A DNA stretch of 55,633 nucleotides from Acidobacteriota bacterium (GTDB lineage Bacteria; Acidobacteriota; Terriglobia; UBA7540). Positions 8,226 through 16,304 of the stretch are shown here, in pieces; the stretch's first letter is position 1, and the number at the start of each line of letters is the position of its first letter. The DNA is taken from positions 1 to 55,633 of the forward strand of contig QHZN01000082.1 in NCBI GenBank assembly GCA_003225365.1. The letters run 5' to 3'. The notes beneath the pieces are model-generated. The model made no database searches, was not told the DNA's origin, and worked only from the letters and a program-made list of their open reading frames with translations. The position numbers and the translations under genes are program-made.

Positions 8226-9212
8226 ATGCCTGGAAGGGAATTCGTGTCGGAACGTCTAGATATGAAATGGGAAGGCTTGAAGAAGGAAGCACCAGAAGAG
8301 ACTCCCTTGGCCTCCCCGGGGAGTCCTCCCGCTTGGACTTCCTTGGGGGAATCGGTCGTCCTCCCTCCGCTATACCTGGAGGTGCAGGATGCCTTCATGC
8401 GCCTCTTGAAGCATGTTCAGCGGCGGACGGTGGCGCTGGCGGCGGCGGCCCACGAGTTAAAAACTCCTCTTACCATCATTACGGGCTACACGGAGTTCCT
8501 TCTCAGTGAGAAGGCCGGTCCCTTGAATGAGCCTCAGCGTCGCGCCTTGATGGATTCGCAGGAGAATTGTCGCCGGCTGCAACGGTTCATTCAAGACGTC
8601 CTGACTTACAGCGCGCTGGAGACGGGGAAGATTCCGATGAAATTCGAAGAGTGGGACGTGGGGGCTTGCTTGGAGGAAGTTTACGAGGTTTGGCTGCGCC
8701 TTTTTCATGAGAAAGGAGTGTCGCTCTATTATCTCACGCGCGCACAGATCGAGAAATTTCAATTTGATTTTTTCAAAGTCCAGCAAGTCGTTTCCAATCT
8801 TTTGGAGAATGCGTTGAAGTTTACGCCGGCGGGAGGAACGGTTTGGATCTCCGCGGAGGTCACTCCCTGGGATCGCCGCAACAAGAAAGCCTCAGTGGTC
8901 GGAGAGGAGCGGCGCAAGGAAGCGAGCGTCTCCCCCACCGCGGTGCGTATCACCGTGGCGGACACGGGCCCAGGTATTGCCCCCGAGTATCAACTGGAGG
9001 TTTTTGACGATTTCTTCCGGCTTCCGCAATCGGAAGTGAAGCCGGGTGGTTCCGGGCTCGGCTTGGCGATTTCCCGCCGTTTGGTCCAAGCGCACGGCGG
9101 AAGAATCTGGGTAGAAAGTGACGGCGTGTCGGGAAGCAAGTTTTCTTTCTTGCTTCCCATGGTCGAGGAGGGGGCGAGTCGCCATGGGGCTAGTAACGTC
9201 GATCAGCTCTAA
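8226..9212 (+). CDS. Soluble sensor histidine kinase
   Basis: 328 residues with no transmembrane segment. H-box AHELKTPLT (phospho-acceptor His76), then N-box NLLENALKF (191-199), G1 DTGPGIA (246-252) and G2 GGSGLGLAI (274-282) make a complete HisKA-HATPase_c core. The first 60 residues form no sensor domain I recognise, so input may come from a partner. An insert between N-box and G1 (about 212-236) is rich in charged residues. A GTG at 8244 with GAAGGG before it is an alternative start. The gene overlaps the response regulator by 29 bases, so the two are almost certainly a cognate pair, with signal transfer from His76 to Asp62 of the partner. Confidence 0.9.
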   Translation: MPGREFVSERLDMKWEGLKKEAPEETPLASPGSPPAWTSLGESVVLPPLYLEVQDAFMRLLKHVQRRTVALAAAAHELKTPLTIITGYTEFLLSEKAGPLNEPQRRALMDSQENCRRLQRFIQDVLTYSALETGKIPMKFEEWDVGACLEEVYEVWLRLFHEKGVSLYYLTRAQIEKFQFDFFKVQQVVSNLLENALKFTPAGGTVWISAEVTPWDRRNKKASVVGEERRKEASVSPTAVRITVADTGPGIAPEYQLEVFDDFFRLPQSEVKPGGSGLGLAISRRLVQAHGGRIWVESDGVSGSKFSFLLPMVEEGASRHGASNVDQL

Positions 9213-10602
9213 AGCCAGAATTCTCGTGGTGGATGACGAACCCGGGATGCAGCAATACCTCCGGACGGTCTTGGAGGCCGGGTCGTACGAGGTCTTCACG
9301 GTCCCGAGCGGGCTGGAGGCATTGGCTCGCGTGACGGAGGACCCCCTCCCCGATGTCGTCCTCCTTGATGTCCTCATGCCCAACATGGATGGGCTTCGAA
9401 CCCTCGAGAAGCTTCGGGAAACACGGCCTGGCCTCAAAGTCGTCATGCTTTCCTGCTCCACCGACCCGCGGAATGTCGTTCAGGCCATCCGGTCAGGAGC
9501 GACCGATTACCTGACCAAGCCCTTTCAGATTTCCGAACTCGAGGCCGTGCTTCGCCACTCGCTGGCCTCGCACGCCGTTTCGAGCGGCGCGGACGGAGAG
9601 GCGACGAAGGTGGAAATCGAGGATATTGGCGGCGATCAGTTTTTTGTGGCCGCCAGTCCCGCCATGCGGAAAATCCGCGCGCAGGTCGACCAGGTCGCCA
9701 ATTTCAATGTTCCCGTTCTGATTCTGGGAGAAAGCGGGACAGGAAAGGAAGTTGTCGCGCGCCTCGTCCATAAGCGCTCGGCGCGAGCGGACCGCCCGTT
9801 TATGAAAGTGAATTGCGCCGCCCTGCCGGCGGACTTGCTCGAAAGCGAATTGTTCGGCTACGAACCCGGCGCTTTCACGGGAGCCAATCGTGCCAAGCCC
9901 GGCAAATTCGAATTGTGTGACACCGGAACTTTTCTTCTGGATGAAATCGGCGAATTGCCCGCGGCTCTACAAGCCAAGCTACTGCACGTCATTCAGGACC
10001 AGGAATTCTCCCGCTTGGGAAGCCGTTCGACGATCAAGGTGGATGTGCGAGTTCTTGCCGCCACCAACGTGGACATCCAAGAGGCGATCGCCGCCAAGAG
10101 ATTTCGAGAAGACCTCTTCTATCGTCTGAACACGTTCACCATCCAGATACCGCCGTTGCGGGAGCGGCGCGAAGAGATTCCCCTTCTGTTAAGTCAATTC
10201 ATGGCGCGGTTCGCGCTGCGCTACGCTCGGGCGCCCCTGCCGCTGTCGCCGGGCTTAGTGGATGCTTGCGTTCGCTACTCGTGGCCAGGGAACCTGCGCG
10301 AACTGGAGAACTTCGTCAAGCGCTACCTGATCTTGGCCGACGAGTCCCTGGTTCGCACCGAAATGCAGGAGAAAGTCAACGGGCTGGGTCCGGCTCCTGA
10401 GGCGCCCGCAGCCAAAGATCCGCCGCCAACCGCAGGCGGATTGAAGTCGCTGGTTCGGAACGTGAAAGACCTGGCCGAGATCGAGGCGATCAGCCGCGCC
10501 CTGGAGGAGACAAGATGGAATCGCAAGAAAGCGGCCCGCCTCCTCGAAATCAGCTACAAAGCTCTTCTCTACAAAATCCGCCAGTACGGAATTGAAAAGT
10601 AG
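9184..10602 (+). CDS. NtrC-family sigma-54 response regulator
   Basis: 472 residues in three domains. The receiver has the acidic pair VVDDE (D17, D18), phospho-acceptor Asp62 in LLDVLMP and Lys112 in LTKPF. The AAA+ domain has Walker A GESGTGKE (182-189), the sigma-54-contacting GAFTGA loop (229-234), Walker B TFLLDEI and the WPGNLRELEN end. The Fis-type helix-turn-helix (about 430-472) has TRWNRKKAARLLEISYKALL. All residues needed for phosphorylation-dependent activation of sigma-54 RNA polymerase are present. The start at 9184 lies inside the kinase gene's 3' end. A sigma-54-like site precedes the exported protein gene at 11328, 0.7 kb away, which makes that gene a possible target. Confidence 0.93.
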   Translation: MGLVTSISSKARILVVDDEPGMQQYLRTVLEAGSYEVFTVPSGLEALARVTEDPLPDVVLLDVLMPNMDGLRTLEKLRETRPGLKVVMLSCSTDPRNVVQAIRSGATDYLTKPFQISELEAVLRHSLASHAVSSGADGEATKVEIEDIGGDQFFVAASPAMRKIRAQVDQVANFNVPVLILGESGTGKEVVARLVHKRSARADRPFMKVNCAALPADLLESELFGYEPGAFTGANRAKPGKFELCDTGTFLLDEIGELPAALQAKLLHVIQDQEFSRLGSRSTIKVDVRVLAATNVDIQEAIAAKRFREDLFYRLNTFTIQIPPLRERREEIPLLLSQFMARFALRYARAPLPLSPGLVDACVRYSWPGNLRELENFVKRYLILADESLVRTEMQEKVNGLGPAPEAPAAKDPPPTAGGLKSLVRNVKDLAEIEAISRALEETRWNRKKAARLLEISYKALLYKIRQYGIEK

Positions 10603-10797
10603 ATTGCAACGGGACCTGTGGCCTCCTAGTTCTCCTTCAAACCAAGCTCCCTTTCCCACCCCTGAGCCGCGTCCAAACGCCAAAGGTTTTTTGAAGCTTT
10701 CCAACCTTAGGCGTCTTAAGATCATGCAGACCGGACCCGCGGACCCAAAGATGCAAACCGAGTAGCGGCGATCGACATTCCGACAAATCCGTGCGGG

Positions 10798-11328
10798 TCA
10801 GTTGAAGTTCGCGGTGGCAGCGCCGCAACCGATTCCCTGAATCCAAACATTCTGCAGGCCCGGAATCTCAGGAGCGAGATCGAACTTCGAGACGAACATC
10901 TTTGCCGTAAACGACTCAGTGTCCCCGTCTCCCTGCCGGTAGAAGTCCGCTATCAGGACCACCGTCGTGTCGCTGGTCGTCGCTGTTTTTCCCGCCTCCG
11001 CCGCATCGCCCGTACATTTGAAAGCGGTCGATGGCAGCACGTCCACCGTATCCCAGCGCACCCCTTCTCCTGCGAGGCAGCCGCTGAACGGACCCCCGGT
11101 AATGTCCGCAAGGCAACGGAAGCCACCTGCAGATTTGACAGAATTGTTCGCCAGATTGTAACTGCCGCCCCCCGTCAATTCAGCCGCCCGACCATCTGGG
11201 AAGCCAGAAATCAGCTCGGCGTTAAAACCGAAGCCTTGCTTAACTTCGCTCCAACCGGTCCCCGCGTCCAAGAATAACCCCAATGCGACAACAGTGATTA
11301 TCGCAGCTGAAATCTTGTACTTTTTCAT
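10798..11328 (-). CDS. Small exported protein of unknown function
   Basis: 176 residues. MKKYK, a hydrophobic stretch (IITVVALGLFL) and a small-residue end form a clear Sec signal peptide. The mature part is glycine/alanine-rich with about four cysteines (FRCLAD, SGCLAG, FKCTGD, GIGCGA), fitting a small disulfide-bonded periplasmic or secreted protein. No C-terminal PEP-CTERM signal is present. I recognise no family. The start at 11328 has GGAG about 9 bases upstream; an upstream in-frame extension lacks a signal peptide. It lies convergent to the kinase/regulator pair and has a -24/-12-type site about 40-55 bases upstream of its start. Confidence 0.65.
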   Translation of the reverse strand: MKKYKISAAIITVVALGLFLDAGTGWSEVKQGFGFNAELISGFPDGRAAELTGGGSYNLANNSVKSAGGFRCLADITGGPFSGCLAGEGVRWDTVDVLPSTAFKCTGDAAEAGKTATTSDTTVVLIADFYRQGDGDTESFTAKMFVSKFDLAPEIPGLQNVWIQGIGCGAATANFN

Positions 11329-11367
11329 TGCATCCTCTCCTTTTAGTTGTCGTGTTTGAAACGACCA

Positions 11368-11383
11368 TGCATTAGCCGGGCCT
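11368..11383 (-). promoter_or_regulatory. Candidate sigma-54 promoter of exported protein gene
   Basis: On the minus strand the sequence is AGGCCCGGCTAATGCA. GG and GC are 12 bases apart as in TGGCACG-N4-TTGCA, with 9 of 12 consensus positions matching. The -12 element is about 41 bases before the ATG at 11328. Spacing and position fit, and a sigma-54 activator is encoded nearby. No experiment supports it. Confidence 0.45.
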
Positions 11384-11584
11384 CGCCCAGAAAACAATTC
11401 GCGCAGAAGGCAAATTGAATGCGCAACTGCGTTGTTTGGTGTGTTAGAAAGTTACCCCAGTGCTCCCCCCCATCGAACTTATGTCTCATCGTCTGTGCCT
11501 GATTGCACGCAGGCATCCAAATTCGCCGTAATTTCGGCACTTTCAGATCAAGACTTGTATTGATCACAACCGACATGTTTTCAA

Positions 11585-11986
11585 TTAATTAATCACTTCA
11601 GGAGGTAACAATCTGGATGGGGTCTGCCTGACTAACGTCAAGTTCTCATTGGGAACTCTTTGCGCGTGCAAGGATTGTCTTGCCTCCATCCTCTTGACTT
11701 TGCCCCTTCCGGCGGCGGGTTGCTGGGGCTCAGCAAGATGGTGCTGACGGCGCTTGAGGAGGATCTGTTTTCGGGGGAAGTGTTTGTGTTTCGCGGACGA
11801 CGCGAGCGGAGATGAATTCTCGCCTGGAGCGCCGCGTAGCCGTTCGGCCCCCTCCTGGATGGCCCTCACCTGCTCGACATTGTAGCCCTTTCCGAGAACG
11901 CTGCGGAGCATGATGCCGAACTATGAGATCGGGTCAACGATAAAAATGCGCTTAATCGGTTCGTTCACCTCTGCGACGGGAATCAT
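11585..11986 (-). pseudogene. Response-regulator receiver remnant with in-frame stop
   Basis: Reading from ATG 11986 gives KRIFIVDPIS, a TAG stop at 11921-11923, and then in the same frame FGIMLRSVLGKGYNVEQV and IQEGAERLRG. This is the beginning of a receiver domain: beta1 with a decayed acidic motif (IVDP in place of IVDD), then alpha1 and beta2. After about 60 residues the similarity fades into an unrelated basic, glutamine-rich sequence, so the phospho-acceptor and output domain are missing. It appears to be a dead gene. A short peptide could still be made from ATG 11911, but I see no reason to think it works. Confidence 0.55.
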
Positions 11987-12135
11987 GGCCATCCAACCCC
12001 TGGCTGCTAAACCTTTCCGTTTACAACCGAAGTGTTCTCCGAATTGCGCGGGACCATTCTAACGCGTCATCAAGCGGCGGAATCAATCCGCAACTACGCC
12101 CTTCCTCTAAAGTTACCAACGATCTAATGCCCAAA

Positions 12136-12217
12136 GTAGAGCGGAGGCGGCTTTACGCCGTCATTAGGCGATCCCGCGTTTCGGGATCGCTTCTACAACG
12201 GCAAACTGACCCACTAC
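12136..12217. mobile_element. Second, degraded copy of the GTAGTGGGTCA element
   Basis: The right end CAAACTGACCCACTAC (12202-12217) matches the right end of the element at 7883-7981 (CAAACTGACCCACTAC). The left end is reduced to GTAGAGCGG. Internal hairpins are GCGATCCCG-CGTTT-CGGGATCGC and GGCG-CGCC. The six bases CCCAAA flank both ends (12130-12135 and 12218-12223). It is probably an older or rearranged insertion. The surrounding 11.99-12.57 kb contains no gene I can support. Confidence 0.6.
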
Positions 12218-12674
12218 CCCAAACTGAGATTTGCAAATGTATGCACGCGTCGGCAAAGTGGTTTTCATCGAATGCAATTTGGGTTACGAGTTTGATTGCC
12301 GGGAGGACGCACTTTGCCCGGGAAACCGGATGCGGTCGGCAGCGCAGGAATAAGGCAACTGCCTGAAATAAAGACCGTTAATACCCTGTTTGCGATTACG
12401 TGACGCCCGGCGCCTTTGGACAGACCGTATTTGGTAGAAGACTTGCTCTCTCGCTAATCGAGACTTTCGAAGCCGCAAGGCCGAGTCTCCTATCGGTGCA
12501 GTATCGATCCCGCGACGCGGGATCGGCATTTTGGAGGAGTGCGGTCCGCCGACTGTCGGTCCGCGCTACGAGGCGAACATGATTCAACGCCCACTCGGTA
12601 TTTCGCTAGGCAGTTCTGAGGAATGCGCTGTAGTACCGACGGTCAGCAATTTGGGCAGAAAGGCCATTCGACGT

Positions 12675-13331
12675 ATGACGCTTCCGACCCTCCGCGCGAA
12701 GCGGTTCCTGGCACGAGCGAGCAAGGAGCAGGGCCAAAGCCTTATCGAAACCGCCCTGATTCTTCCCTTCCTAATGCTGCTGGCCTTCGACGCCATCAAT
12801 TTCGGCTTTTTCTTCTTCACTGCGGTCAACATCGCCGCGTCGCCCCGACAGGGGGTTGAATATTCCATTCAGGGGGCTTCGACGCCGAAGGAGGGGCAGT
12901 CCCTTCCGCTCGCGTGCACAGGAAGCGTAACATGTACGCCTCCACCAGCTCCGCCGACTCTCGCTGTCTGCCAGACCGGCCCCACGCCAGACGTTTCTAC
13001 CGCGACTTACTGTGACATGGCCGGCGCGCTGCCTTCGTTTGGCACTTCCCGCGTGCAGGTTTGTACGAAAGCTTTGGGGTTGAACGCAACAGGTCTCGGA
13101 ACTGCAACGCAGATACCGATCTGCGCGCAATTCGGGACCGGAACTGAAACTTACACGCCCGCGCCAGATCCTGAGGCGCCGTCTTTCGTGCTGCAACGCG
13201 TGGACGTGGTTTACCAGATGGCACCGATCATTCCGCAATTTACAATGCCGTGGGCCGGGACCGTGATTAACCTCAGCCTGTTACCCAACCTGCGCATGCA
13301 CCGACAAGTCTCGATGCGAGCGATGGACTAA
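12675..13331 (+). CDS. TadE-like pilus/envelope assembly protein
   Basis: About 218 residues. The conserved TadE segment GQSLIETALILPF runs into a hydrophobic helix (MLLAFDAINFGFFFF), followed by a periplasmic domain with prolines and several cysteines. TadE proteins are pseudopilins of the Flp/Tad secretion system with one N-terminal membrane helix. An in-frame ATG at 12579 would add 32 residues; 12675 is preferred because TadE proteins normally have a short cytoplasmic head. The next TadE gene starts 2 bases after the stop. No Tad ATPase or secretin is visible in the window. Confidence 0.75.
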   Translation: MTLPTLRAKRFLARASKEQGQSLIETALILPFLMLLAFDAINFGFFFFTAVNIAASPRQGVEYSIQGASTPKEGQSLPLACTGSVTCTPPPAPPTLAVCQTGPTPDVSTATYCDMAGALPSFGTSRVQVCTKALGLNATGLGTATQIPICAQFGTGTETYTPAPDPEAPSFVLQRVDVVYQMAPIIPQFTMPWAGTVINLSLLPNLRMHRQVSMRAMD

Positions 13332-13333
13332 AC

Positions 13334-13771
13334 ATGAAACTCCTAGCCAAAGCGAAGTGGTCTGATCGCGCTGCCCGCGGCGCGGCCTCAATCGAATTCA
13401 TGCTGACAATCATCATCATCATGTTCGTCATGTTCTGGATTTGGGAACTCGTCATGATGACCTATACCATGAACGTGCTCTCCGACTCCGCCAAAGAGGG
13501 CGTGCGTTATGCAATCGTCCACGGCCTTGAAAGCTCGGGTTCCTGCTCGGTGCCTCCCGACAACACCGCCGTCGTTTCTCGCGTGCAGGACTTCGCGAAA
13601 ATGTCTCTCCACGACATGTCTGGAATGACCGTGGCGGTGACCTACCAAGGTACCTGCAATCTTCCGGGGAATTGGGTGCGGGTGGTCGTCACTTACCCGT
13701 TTGTCCCCTACATTCAGCTCCCGGTGAATTACTCGCTGCACGCGACGTCTGAGGGGAGAGTTGTATTCTAG
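13334..13771 (+). CDS. TadE-like protein, second copy
   Basis: 145 residues. The N-terminus has RGAASIEFMLTIIIIMFVMF, the TadE motif (A/G-x-x-x-E-F) and membrane helix, then a short periplasmic domain with two cysteines. The conserved E in SIEF matches the invariant glutamate of pseudopilins. It is two bases from the preceding TadE gene, so the pair forms an operon. The gene is probably co-transcribed with the TadG-like gene downstream, although 670 bases of repeats and a GIY-YIG gene now lie between them. Confidence 0.78.
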   Translation: MKLLAKAKWSDRAARGAASIEFMLTIIIIMFVMFWIWELVMMTYTMNVLSDSAKEGVRYAIVHGLESSGSCSVPPDNTAVVSRVQDFAKMSLHDMSGMTVAVTYQGTCNLPGNWVRVVVTYPFVPYIQLPVNYSLHATSEGRVVF

Positions 13772-13905
13772 AAGGTGGCTGAAAAACCCTCACTGCGTCG
13801 TCATCCCTGCCTGCGCAGCCAGGCTCTGAGCCCCTTCGTTTCACTCAGGGCAGGCTCTTCGCTTGTCATTCTGACGCTGAGCGCAGCGAAGGGGAAGAAT
13901 CCCTT
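13772..13905. repeat. Dispersed repeat, left arm next to the GIY-YIG gene
   Basis: Begins with GGCTGAAAAACCCTCA, a module related to the TTTTTCAACAGCC ends seen at 1965 and 19340. It ends with TGTCATTCTGACG ... GAAGAATCCCTT (13864-13905). This last part is inverted relative to the right arm at 14189-14240 and ends at the GTG start of the GIY-YIG gene. Confidence 0.75.
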
Positions 13906-14253
13906 GTGACGCAGTACTACGTTTACATTCTCGCGAGCGGGTCCGGGACTCTTTATACCGGGGTGACGAATAATCTGGAAAGGCGAGTGCTTCAACATAA
14001 GCAGAAGTCCATAGCTGGATTCAGCAAGAAGTACGGAGTTAACCGCCTGGTGTTCTACGAAGCGACGAGCGACGTTCGCACGGCGATTGCGCGGGAGAAA
14101 CAGATCAAAGGCTGGCTACGAGCAAAGAAAGAGGCGTTGATCAGAACGAAGAACCCGAAGTGGGAGGACTTAAGCTTAGGTTGGTATGAAAGGGATTCTT
14201 CGCCCCGTCCCGGAAAGCAGGACGGGACTCAGAATGACAAGCCGTTCCTCTAG
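13906..14253 (+). CDS. Small GIY-YIG nuclease-like protein
   Basis: 115 residues. The YYVYILASG...GTLYTGVTNNLERRVLQH segment is the GIY-YIG core in its UPF0213-like variant (YVY...YTG, then Arg in NLERR, His in LQHK). The family motif FSKKYGVNRLVFYE and a Glu in IAREKQIKGW follow. Such proteins are single-domain nuclease folds; function is largely unknown. The start is GTG at 13906, directly at the end of a repeat arm. The last 20 or so residues (ERDSSPRPGKQDGTQ and following) are translated from the opposite repeat arm. The gene therefore fills the space between two inverted repeat arms and interrupts a tadE-tadG run, which suggests a mobile cassette. Confidence 0.8.
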   Translation: MTQYYVYILASGSGTLYTGVTNNLERRVLQHKQKSIAGFSKKYGVNRLVFYEATSDVRTAIAREKQIKGWLRAKKEALIRTKNPKWEDLSLGWYERDSSPRPGKQDGTQNDKPFL

Positions 14254-14445
14254 GTTTGTCATTTTGACAAGCCGTTCGATAGAGTTGTCATTCTGACAAG
14301 CCGTTCGATAGAGTTGTCATTCTGAGGAGTCCCGACGCATTCCATCGGGACGACGAAGAATCCCTTACGGCGACGGAGACATAGCCCCGTCCCGGAAAGC
14401 AGGACGGGACTCAGAGTAACAGTATCGGAACATGCGATCCACGTA
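14189..14445. repeat. Dispersed repeat, right arm and tandem units
   Basis: 14189-14240 is AAGGGATTCTTCG ... CTCAGAATGACA, inverted relative to 13864-13905. It is followed by two tandem 29-base units starting GTCATTYTGACAAGCCGTT (14258-14286 and 14287-14315). A further forward copy (GTCATTCTGAGGAGTCCCG ... GAAGAATCCCTT) then runs to about 14370. The phrase CCCCGTCCCGGAAAGCAGG occurs twice (about 14202 and 14383). Confidence 0.75.
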
Positions 14446-16271
14446 TGAAAAGGACTAATGACATGAGACAGACTAAAGATAGCGGCCAGGTCACAATATT
14501 CGTGATGTTGGCGATGGGAATATTTCTGCTGGGCCTCATCGGCTTCGCGGTGGACATGACGAATATGTGGTTCCACCGCCAGACGGCCCAAGGCGCCGCG
14601 GACGCCGCCTGCCAGGCCGGCATCATGGATGTCTTGGTGAATGCCGAAGGCACGCCGACTCCCGGCTCAGGGTTCACCGCCGGGACGGCCTTTGACTGCG
14701 CTTCGTCGTCCACCCCCTCTCCCTCTCCCTGCATATACGCCGCGCTGAATGGATACAACGGGGCGGGGTTGGTGGCCGACACGCAATCGAACGAAGTGAA
14801 GATAAGTTTCCCGGGAACCGTCACCAACCCGCCCCCAACGTCGGCCACGGGGGTCGCACCTGTCCCGTATTTGCAAGCGGACGTGACGGACCGCGTGCCG
14901 CTCACCTTCGCCTCCCTCCTCACCAACACCCGCACCTCAGACGTGCGCGCTCGCGCCACTTGCGGCATTGTGTACGCCAAGGTGCCCATCCCGATGATCG
15001 TCCTGAACCCTGTGTGTGCGCACTCACTCGACGTCCAAGGCTCCGCTGAGATCAAGATTGTCGGGGGACCCCCCAAGAGCATCCAGGTGAATTCGAATTC
15101 GACCTACCCGTCTCCCAGCCTTCCGCCAATTTGCGCGGCCGCGACTACCGGCTCCACGGGAAGCTGCACGGCTAACGCGGTCATAGATTTGAGCCAGGGG
15201 GGGGTTGCCGGTACCGGCAGCATGTTCGGCACCTTTGGCGGCCCCGCTACTGCCCCGCCCAACTTCATGCCTGGAACGACCGGGTCATGGCAGCAACAGT
15301 CACCAATTTCCGATCCATTCGCCACGTTGCCGGCGCCTGCGCGACCCACGACGCCCGGAACCCTGACCCTCGTCCCCAGTGGAACGAACGGATGCCCGGA
15401 CTCGAACGGGTGCGTTGAATTTACACCGGGTCTGTACACCACGGCGATTGTCGTCAAGAAGGGGGCGATTCGAGCGAATGGGTCGTTGGTGGGTATGGCT
15501 AATTGCCTGGGTGGCAAACCCTGCGCGACGGCTATTTTTGACCCGGGGCTTTACTATATTGCACCCACCGCCGCCGCCGGGAGCTTCGACTCGGAGGGTT
15601 GCGGGTCGCCTTCCTGCGCGAACGCAACGAATCCGGGAGGCAGTTGCAACTACGACTTCGCTGTGAACTCAAACGGAATCGTACGGCCGAGCAAACTGGC
15701 GGTGGATCCCAGCGGCATGGGCGGCACGGTTTTCTACTTTACGAAGGATCCCGCGGCTACGAATTATGGCTCTGTGTTTTTCGGCTCGAGCGCGGGGTCG
15801 GCTCCAGGGTCTTATACAATTCAACCATATACCCCGACAGGGGACGCGTATTCGCCGAATCTCGTTTGCCCAGGAGGAAGTTCGCCCACTCCGGCAAGCA
15901 TGAACGGCAACGTCCTGCTCGCCCCGTGCTCGGGCCCTTACGGCGACCCATTGGGGGCGCGCCGCGTGATGCTTTTCTTCCAGGACCGCGCGAACAATGA
16001 CAACCACGGCCAGCCTTCGCTTCAAGGCGGCGGGGGATTCATCATGGCGGGGACGATGTATTTTCACAATTGCCCGAATTCGCCTAACTGCGCACCCTAC
16101 CCCACGGACTGGAATGCCTATCTTCAGTTGCAAGGCGGGGCGTGTTCCGCCACGCAGGTCATGGGCCAGATTGTTACCGACCAGCTTGGGATTGCCGGCA
16201 GCGGGTGCGTTAACATGACGCTGGATCCATTTCTCAAGCGTAACATTTTGAAGGCCACATTGTTGCAGTAG
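14445..16271 (+). CDS. TadG-like pilus assembly protein
   Basis: 608 residues. The N-terminus has DSGQVTIFVMLAMGIFLLGLIGFAVDMTNMWFHRQTAQGAADAA in outline: one membrane helix followed by VDxxNxWxxRxxxQxAADAA. This is the putative Flp pilus-assembly TadE/G-like signature. The long periplasmic part is rich in Pro, Ser, Gly and Cys, with no von Willebrand domain I can see, unlike full TadG. Family members anchor in the inner membrane and contribute to Tad pilus or surface-structure assembly. It is downstream of two TadE genes but separated by repeats and the GIY-YIG gene. No other Tad component is present here. Confidence 0.72.
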   Translation: MKRTNDMRQTKDSGQVTIFVMLAMGIFLLGLIGFAVDMTNMWFHRQTAQGAADAACQAGIMDVLVNAEGTPTPGSGFTAGTAFDCASSSTPSPSPCIYAALNGYNGAGLVADTQSNEVKISFPGTVTNPPPTSATGVAPVPYLQADVTDRVPLTFASLLTNTRTSDVRARATCGIVYAKVPIPMIVLNPVCAHSLDVQGSAEIKIVGGPPKSIQVNSNSTYPSPSLPPICAAATTGSTGSCTANAVIDLSQGGVAGTGSMFGTFGGPATAPPNFMPGTTGSWQQQSPISDPFATLPAPARPTTPGTLTLVPSGTNGCPDSNGCVEFTPGLYTTAIVVKKGAIRANGSLVGMANCLGGKPCATAIFDPGLYYIAPTAAAGSFDSEGCGSPSCANATNPGGSCNYDFAVNSNGIVRPSKLAVDPSGMGGTVFYFTKDPAATNYGSVFFGSSAGSAPGSYTIQPYTPTGDAYSPNLVCPGGSSPTPASMNGNVLLAPCSGPYGDPLGARRVMLFFQDRANNDNHGQPSLQGGGGFIMAGTMYFHNCPNSPNCAPYPTDWNAYLQLQGGACSATQVMGQIVTDQLGIAGSGCVNMTLDPFLKRNILKATLLQ

Positions 16272-16272
16272 G

Positions 16273-16304
16273 GGCGGACCCGTCGGCTGACGGATGTCCG
16301 CCCG
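16273..16304 (+). terminator. Strong hairpin after the TadG-like gene
   Basis: GGGCGGAC and GTCCGCCC form the outer stem and CCGTC/GACGG an inner stem around GGCT. It begins one base after the stop codon. It belongs to the GTAGGGGCG repeat family and is followed only by GTTT, so termination activity is possible but not certain. Confidence 0.45.

Noticed and set aside
14258..14315. Tandem 29-base repeats as a CRISPR array
   Set aside because: The units are head to tail with no spacers, belong to a dispersed repeat family, and no cas gene is present.
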